Part shown: one piece after another, positions 12,398 to 15,635 of the stretch | Position numbering within the stretch: position 1 is the stretch's first letter | Layout: each line of letters begins with the position of its first letter | Source of the DNA: Aeolococcus sp035552595 | Lineage (GTDB): Bacteria; Chloroflexota; Dormibacteria; Aeolococcales; Aeolococcaceae | NCBI GenBank assembly: GCA_035552595.1 | Contig: DASZKZ010000080.1 | Coordinates: 1 to 15,635, forward strand | DNA length: 15,635 nt | Reading direction: 5' to 3' | Made by a program: the position numbers and the translations under genes | Notes under the pieces: model-generated | What the model saw: the letters and a program-made list of their open reading frames with translations, nothing else | Database searches by the model: none | Told to the model about the DNA's origin: nothing

Positions 12398-13231
12398 ATG
12401 TTCGACCTCACCGGCAGGGTGGCCGTCGTCACCGGGGGCTCGCGGGGCCTCGGCCGTGCCGACTGCCTGGCCCTGGCCCGCGCCGGCGCCGACGTGGTGG
12501 TCACCGACATCCTCATCGAGTCCGACCCCGGCATCCAGGAGGCGGCGGAGGGTGCCAACTCCGCGCTGGCACAGCTCTTCACCTCGCAGCACGCCGTCTA
12601 CTCCGAGCAGACCAGTGACGAGATCCGCCGCATGGGGCGGCGCTCCGCGGCCATGAAGATGGACGTCACCAACCGCGACCAGGTGACCGAGGTCTTCGCC
12701 CAGGTCAAGAAGGAGTTCGGCTCCATCGACATCCTCGTCAACAACGCCGGCACCCTCGACCACATCGGCCAGATCGAGAACCAGAGCGAGGAGCTGTGGG
12801 AGCGCGACCTGCGCGTCAACCTCACCGGCGCGATGCTCTGCACCAAGGCGGTGTGGCCATACATGCGGGAGCGCAACTGGGGCAGGGTGATCTACATGGC
12901 CTCGGTGGCCGGGACCCTGGGCGGATTCGGCCAGGCCTCGTACTCCACCACCAAGGCCGGCCTGATCGGGATGGGCAAGTCGATGGCGCTCGAAGGGGCA
13001 CGGTACGGGATCACCGCCAACGTGATCGCCCCGGGCATCATCAGCACCGAGGCGTTCAAGGCGGGAAGCCCGAAGATGAACGACCGGATGGTGCTGCGCA
13101 CCGCGCTGCGCACCGCCGGCGAGCCCGAGGACATCGCCCATGCCATCTGCTTCCTGGTCTCGCCGGAGGCACGCTACATCACCGGCCAGGTGCTCACCGT
13201 CGCCGGAGGCATCGACCTCTTCGTGTACTAG
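12398..13231 (+). CDS. Short-chain dehydrogenase/reductase with an insertion near the cofactor pocket
   Basis: NAD-type oxidoreductase of 277 aa with a complete SDR core. The nucleotide motif is TGGSRGLG (residues 12-19), Asp37 follows beta-2 (favouring NAD over NADP), and ILVNNAG has Asn115-Asn116. The catalytic set is Ser169, Tyr182 and Lys186 (YSTTK), then PGIISTEA and the C-terminal GQVLTVAGGID. Between beta-2 (VVVTDI) and the helix TSDEIRRMGRR lie about 25 residues more than in ordinary members (~39-68). Mycofactocin-coupled SDRs carry an insertion in the same place that traps the cofactor, but its sequence here is not one I recognise. Substrate unknown. The next gene starts nine bases after the stop, suggesting co-expression with the glycosidase-like protein. 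Confidence 0.92.
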   Translation: MFDLTGRVAVVTGGSRGLGRADCLALARAGADVVVTDILIESDPGIQEAAEGANSALAQLFTSQHAVYSEQTSDEIRRMGRRSAAMKMDVTNRDQVTEVFAQVKKEFGSIDILVNNAGTLDHIGQIENQSEELWERDLRVNLTGAMLCTKAVWPYMRERNWGRVIYMASVAGTLGGFGQASYSTTKAGLIGMGKSMALEGARYGITANVIAPGIISTEAFKAGSPKMNDRMVLRTALRTAGEPEDIAHAICFLVSPEARYITGQVLTVAGGIDLFVY

Positions 13232-13240
13232 GCTGCGCTG

Positions 13241-14467
13241 ATGCCGCGCCCCAGGCCCGATCTTCTCGAGGTCGGAGTCACCTACTGGCCGGCCGCCGTG
13301 GGCCCGTACATGTGGCACGAGTTCGCTGTCGACACGGTGCGGCGCGACCTCGCAGCGATCGCGTCGCGGCGCATCGCGGCCGTGCGGGTGCTGCTCAGCT
13401 GGGATGCGTTCATGCCCACCGACCGCGCCCCCCATCCCCGCCGCATGCGCGACCTGGAGACGCTGCTCACCATCGCTCGGGAGCTGAGGCTCGGCGTGGT
13501 GGTCACGCTGTTCGGGCAGTCGATCGGCGATTGCGTGATGCTGCCCGCCTACGCCATCGACCGCCGCGCGCCTCGTCGTGGGGTGCGCTGCGTCACCGAT
13601 GCGCGCGTCGTCCCCGGAGGCCCGCGCGACATCTACGCCGATCCCCTCATGCTCGAGGTGCAGGTGCGCTGGCTCGACGCCATGCTCGCCGCGTTCGCCG
13701 GCCATCCCGCCGTGGCCGCCTGGGATCTGGGGTATGACCCGGCCGCCACCATCCGGCCCCGTCGAACCGCGGAGATGGCGGCCTGGGCGGCCCTGCTCGC
13801 GGAGCGCGTTCGAGCCGGCGAGGAGGAGTGCCGTCTCACCCTCGGTCAGGGCGACGTGGTCGGCGGCCGCGGCGTCCGCCTGGCGGCGCTCGCCGAGCGC
13901 GTCGATGTCCTCGGTGTGGCGCTGCGCCCACAACGGCTGGCGCTGCCCGGTGATCCGCTGGCCGCGGACCGCGCCGTGTTCGTCACGGAGCTGGCCCTGG
14001 CGCTGGGCGGCGCGGACGTTGCAGCGGTGGTGGAGCTGGGAATCGCGTCCGGCGAGGTGGCCGGCGTGGCGCCCGCGGACCGGACTGGCGTCGATCGGGT
14101 CACCGCTGCGCCCGACGACGCCCGACGCCACGCCGACCAGATGCTGCAACGCCTCGTCGGCAGCGGCGCGTGCGGGCTCCACGCGTGCGCCTGGAGCGAC
14201 TGGGGAGAGCGCCTGGTCGCGGCTCCCCCGGCCGATCGCAGACCCTGGTGGGCACGGCTCGGAATCGTTGACAGCACAGGCGTTTCCAAACCCATCGCGG
14301 AGGCGTGGGACGGCCTGTCCAGCCGCGAGCACGCGGTCGCCGAGCCGTCGCCGTATCCGCCCGGGATCGACGTCGAATCCTATTACGCCAACCTTCCGGA
14401 CTCGCTGCTCGATCTGTACGCGTCGTGGCAACGCGACCGGGGCGACGCTCCTGCTATTCTGGACTGA
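13241..14467 (+). CDS. Glycoside-hydrolase-like TIM-barrel protein with altered acid/base site
   Basis: A 408-aa soluble protein without signal peptide. The first half reads like a clan-A glycosidase barrel (cellulase/beta-mannanase-like): GVTYWPA, then FAVDTVRRDLAAIASRRIAAVRVLLSWDAFMP, then LLTIARELRLGVVVTLFGQS and DAMLAAFAGHPAVAAWDLGYDP. In active members this last strand ends in NEP, with Glu as acid/base; here residues 165-167 are Tyr-Asp-Pro. AVFVTELALALGG offers Glu250 at the usual nucleophile strand (compare VTEFG). Late segments such as GLHACAWSDWGERL fit the final barrel strands. It is either an inactive homologue or one with different chemistry. The exact family is not recognised. 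It starts nine bases after the SDR gene, with which it is probably co-transcribed. Confidence 0.7.
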   Translation: MPRPRPDLLEVGVTYWPAAVGPYMWHEFAVDTVRRDLAAIASRRIAAVRVLLSWDAFMPTDRAPHPRRMRDLETLLTIARELRLGVVVTLFGQSIGDCVMLPAYAIDRRAPRRGVRCVTDARVVPGGPRDIYADPLMLEVQVRWLDAMLAAFAGHPAVAAWDLGYDPAATIRPRRTAEMAAWAALLAERVRAGEEECRLTLGQGDVVGGRGVRLAALAERVDVLGVALRPQRLALPGDPLAADRAVFVTELALALGGADVAAVVELGIASGEVAGVAPADRTGVDRVTAAPDDARRHADQMLQRLVGSGACGLHACAWSDWGERLVAAPPADRRPWWARLGIVDSTGVSKPIAEAWDGLSSREHAVAEPSPYPPGIDVESYYANLPDSLLDLYASWQRDRGDAPAILD

Positions 14468-14621
14468 GCGTCGACACGGAACGGATTTCCCCGCTTGCGG
14501 TCACGCTCTCGATCGCGCTGATCGCAGGTTCCCGGTGCTGACCCGGGACGTCCCCGCTCGGGGTCGGCGGCGCGAGCGTGTCGGGTTGTTCGATGTCAGC
14601 TGGAGTCCTGGAGGACCGCAA
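14468..14621 (+). promoter_or_regulatory. Long leader upstream of the cold-shock gene
   Basis: About 150 bases without a gene. TATTCT at 14455-14460, overlapping the end of the previous gene, could be the -10, with a start near 14467. The leader can form small hairpins, for example TCCCGG/CCGGGA around 14529-14548 and CCCC/GGGG near 14553-14564. It ends with GGAGG before the GTG. Long structured leaders are common in cspA-type genes and control temperature-dependent translation; a role here is inference. Confidence 0.35.
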
Positions 14622-14825
14622 GTGCCCGCTGGCCGCATCAAGATGATCAGCCCCGACCGCGGATTTGGCTTTGTCCGTGGAGACGATGGTTCGGAGGCCT
14701 TCTTCCACCGCACCGAGCTCACCACTGTCGATTTCGACAGCCTCGAAGAGGGTGAGTCGGTGACGTTCGAGGTGGTCGACAGTCCCAAGGGCCCGCGGGC
14801 GCGCAACCTGCAGAAGGTTGGCTGA
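14622..14825 (+). CDS. Cold-shock domain protein (CspA family)
   Basis: A 67-aa single cold-shock domain that binds single-stranded RNA/DNA and acts as an RNA chaperone. It shows the start GRIKMISPDRGFGFVRGDDG with RNP1 (GFGFV), RNP2-like EAFFHRTEL and the closing strands EGESVTFEVVDSPKGPRARNLQ. The GTG at 14622 is chosen because GGAGG lies seven bases before it and the protein then has the usual Csp length. The open frame extends far upstream, but that part is a shadow of the preceding gene. A textbook intrinsic terminator follows the stop. The insertion TTVDFDSL after RNP2 is usual in actinobacterial-type Csp proteins. Confidence 0.92.
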   Translation: MPAGRIKMISPDRGFGFVRGDDGSEAFFHRTELTTVDFDSLEEGESVTFEVVDSPKGPRARNLQKVG

Positions 14826-14826
14826 G

Positions 14827-14847
14827 CGGATCGCCTAGCGCGATCCG
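14827..14847. terminator. Hairpin between the convergent csp and CinA-type genes
   Basis: CGGATCGC (14827-14834) and GCGATCCG (14840-14847) form a perfect 8-bp stem with loop CTAGC. The TAG stop of the minus-strand gene lies in the loop. It has no T-run on either strand, but may protect or end the minus-strand transcript. Confidence 0.4.
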
Positions 14848-15635
14848 GAGAGAGGAGAGCGCCGGCTCTCCTCTTTTTCTTTGTCCGTCATCGTGGCGGG
14901 GAGCAGCTCGCCGCGAGGATCGAGCTCGAGCATCCGCCGCGCCGCGGCACGCACCCGCTCGGGGTCGAGGCCCTGAAGGCGGACGATCACCTGTCGCGCC
15001 TCGCTCTGCGGATAGGAGCCGGCCGCCACGTCCGCGAACTCCTCGGCCAACCGGTGCAGAGGAGGGTAGAGCTCGGATTCGGGCACGCCTCGATAGCGCG
15101 CCTCCACCACCGAGGTGGCGGTGCCGCCCGCGAAGAAGCGCGGGATCAGCTCCTCCTCGACGATGGTGGTGAACTCGCGCGGGACGCCGGGGAGGATGAA
15201 CAGCCACCGGTCATCCCCCAGCTCGTACGCCATCGGCGGCGCCATGCCGCGACGGTTGGCGAGCACGATGCCCCCGGCCGGCACCGTGGCGCAGCGACGG
15301 TTGCCCGCGCTCACCTCGTCGCTGGTGACCCACCCGGCGGCGTGCATCCGCGCCACGATGCCGCTGATGTGGGCGAGCGCGATGGTGCTCTCCTCGAGCG
15401 GTCGATCGAGGGCGACGGCGACCGCCTCGAAGGTGCGGTCGTCGGGAGTCGGCCCGATCCCGCCGCACACGGCGATCCTGGCTGTGCCCTCGTCGACAGC
15501 GCGCCGGACCGCCGCCCCGATGTCGTCGAGCTGATCGGCGACCACCTCGATGCGCCGCACGGGGTACCCCGCGGCGAACGCGTGGCGAGCCAGGAACGAC
15601 GAGTTCGTGTCCTGCGTGTGCCCCGAGAGCACCTC
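14835..15635 (-). CDS. Molybdopterin-binding/CinA N-terminal-domain protein (partial, N-terminus cut)
   Basis: The 266 visible residues belong to the MoaB/MogA-like fold shared by CinA and related proteins; the first ~15 residues lie beyond the window. Marks are SGHTQDTNSSFLARHAFAAGYPV, where the family has G-x-x-x-(D/N)-(T/S)-N, and the substrate loop VCGGIGPTPDDRTFEAVAVAL, equal to the usual GGxGPTxDD. GNRRCATVPAGGIVLANRRGMAPPM and LFILPGVPREFTTIVEEELIPRF are also typical. The C-terminal deamidase domain of full CinA is absent: a short domain (~175-250) follows instead, ending in a charged tail, EKEESRRSP. That tail is encoded by the csp terminator hairpin. The reaction is uncertain: molybdopterin binding or pyrophosphatase activity on ADP-ribose-like substrates is known for relatives. 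Confidence 0.85.
   Translation of the reverse strand, partial: EVLSGHTQDTNSSFLARHAFAAGYPVRRIEVVADQLDDIGAAVRRAVDEGTARIAVCGGIGPTPDDRTFEAVAVALDRPLEESTIALAHISGIVARMHAAGWVTSDEVSAGNRRCATVPAGGIVLANRRGMAPPMAYELGDDRWLFILPGVPREFTTIVEEELIPRFFAGGTATSVVEARYRGVPESELYPPLHRLAEEFADVAAGSYPQSEARQVIVRLQGLDPERVRAAARRMLELDPRGELLPATMTDKEKEESRRSPLSGSR
14851..14880 (+). terminator. Intrinsic terminator of the cold-shock gene
   Basis: AGAGGAGAGC (14851-14860) pairs perfectly with GCTCTCCTCT (14865-14874) around a four-base loop and runs into TTTTTCT. It lies 25 bases after the csp stop. It is the best rho-independent terminator in the window and sits within the coding region for the last residues of the opposing gene. 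Confidence 0.85.

Noticed and set aside
1..15635. CRISPR arrays, tRNA/rRNA genes, phage or defence clusters
   Set aside because: No regularly spaced direct repeats, no tRNA cloverleaf or rRNA sequence, and no nuclease, transposase or phage structural protein was seen on either strand.

Overview
The window is uniformly GC-rich (about 70 %) and tightly packed, with genes on both strands. Several genes have a TAnnnT hexamer directly before the start codon, so leaderless mRNAs are likely. A secreted LysM-CHAP cell-wall hydrolase and the general gene style suggest a soil actinobacterium or a high-GC Chloroflexota/Dormibacterota-type lineage. That placement is inference; the window has no rRNA or other phylogenetic marker.

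Layout. 1-1077 (-): a cyclophilin cut by the window edge and a membrane-anchored helical protein of unknown function. 1250-2996 (+): etfB-etfA, the electron-transfer flavoprotein. 3184-5537 (+): a GAF-hybrid histidine kinase overlapping an OmpR-type response regulator. 5538-6017: a gene-free stretch between convergent genes, holding two inverted copies of a ~100-bp quasi-palindromic element. 6018-6911 (-): the secreted LysM-CHAP protein, apparently started at an ATT codon. 7049-8317 (+): an AI-2E-family transporter. 8327-8530 (+): a 67-aa zinc ribbon. 8570-8812 (+): an N-terminal remnant of an asparaginase II gene. 8925-11012 (+): two MaoC-type hydratase subunits and an acyl-CoA dehydrogenase, one operon. 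11035-12301 (-): a fluoride riboswitch driving crcB, a DUF190 gene and inorganic pyrophosphatase. 12398-14467 (+): an SDR oxidoreductase with an insertion, then a glycosidase-like TIM-barrel protein with an altered active site. 14622-14825 (+): a cold-shock protein. 14835-15635 (-): a molybdopterin-binding/CinA-type protein, cut by the window edge.

How genes work together. The acyl-CoA dehydrogenase would pass electrons to the ETF encoded 7 kb upstream, and the MaoC pair hydrates or dehydrates enoyl/3-hydroxyacyl thioesters, so fatty-acyl or related CoA metabolism is a theme. The fluoride cassette is a clear functional unit: sensor RNA, fluoride channel, an accessory protein and the fluoride-sensitive enzyme pyrophosphatase. 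The kinase and regulator are a translationally coupled signalling pair.

Most unusual signals: (1) the inverted pair of structured repeats at 5571-5671 and 5886-5984, whose three stems all show compensatory base changes between copies; (2) the fluoride operon ending in ppa; (3) the ATT start of the LysM-CHAP gene; (4) the asparaginase remnant ending in an AT-richer palindromic scar; (5) the SDR insertion and the neighbouring possible pseudo-glycosidase.
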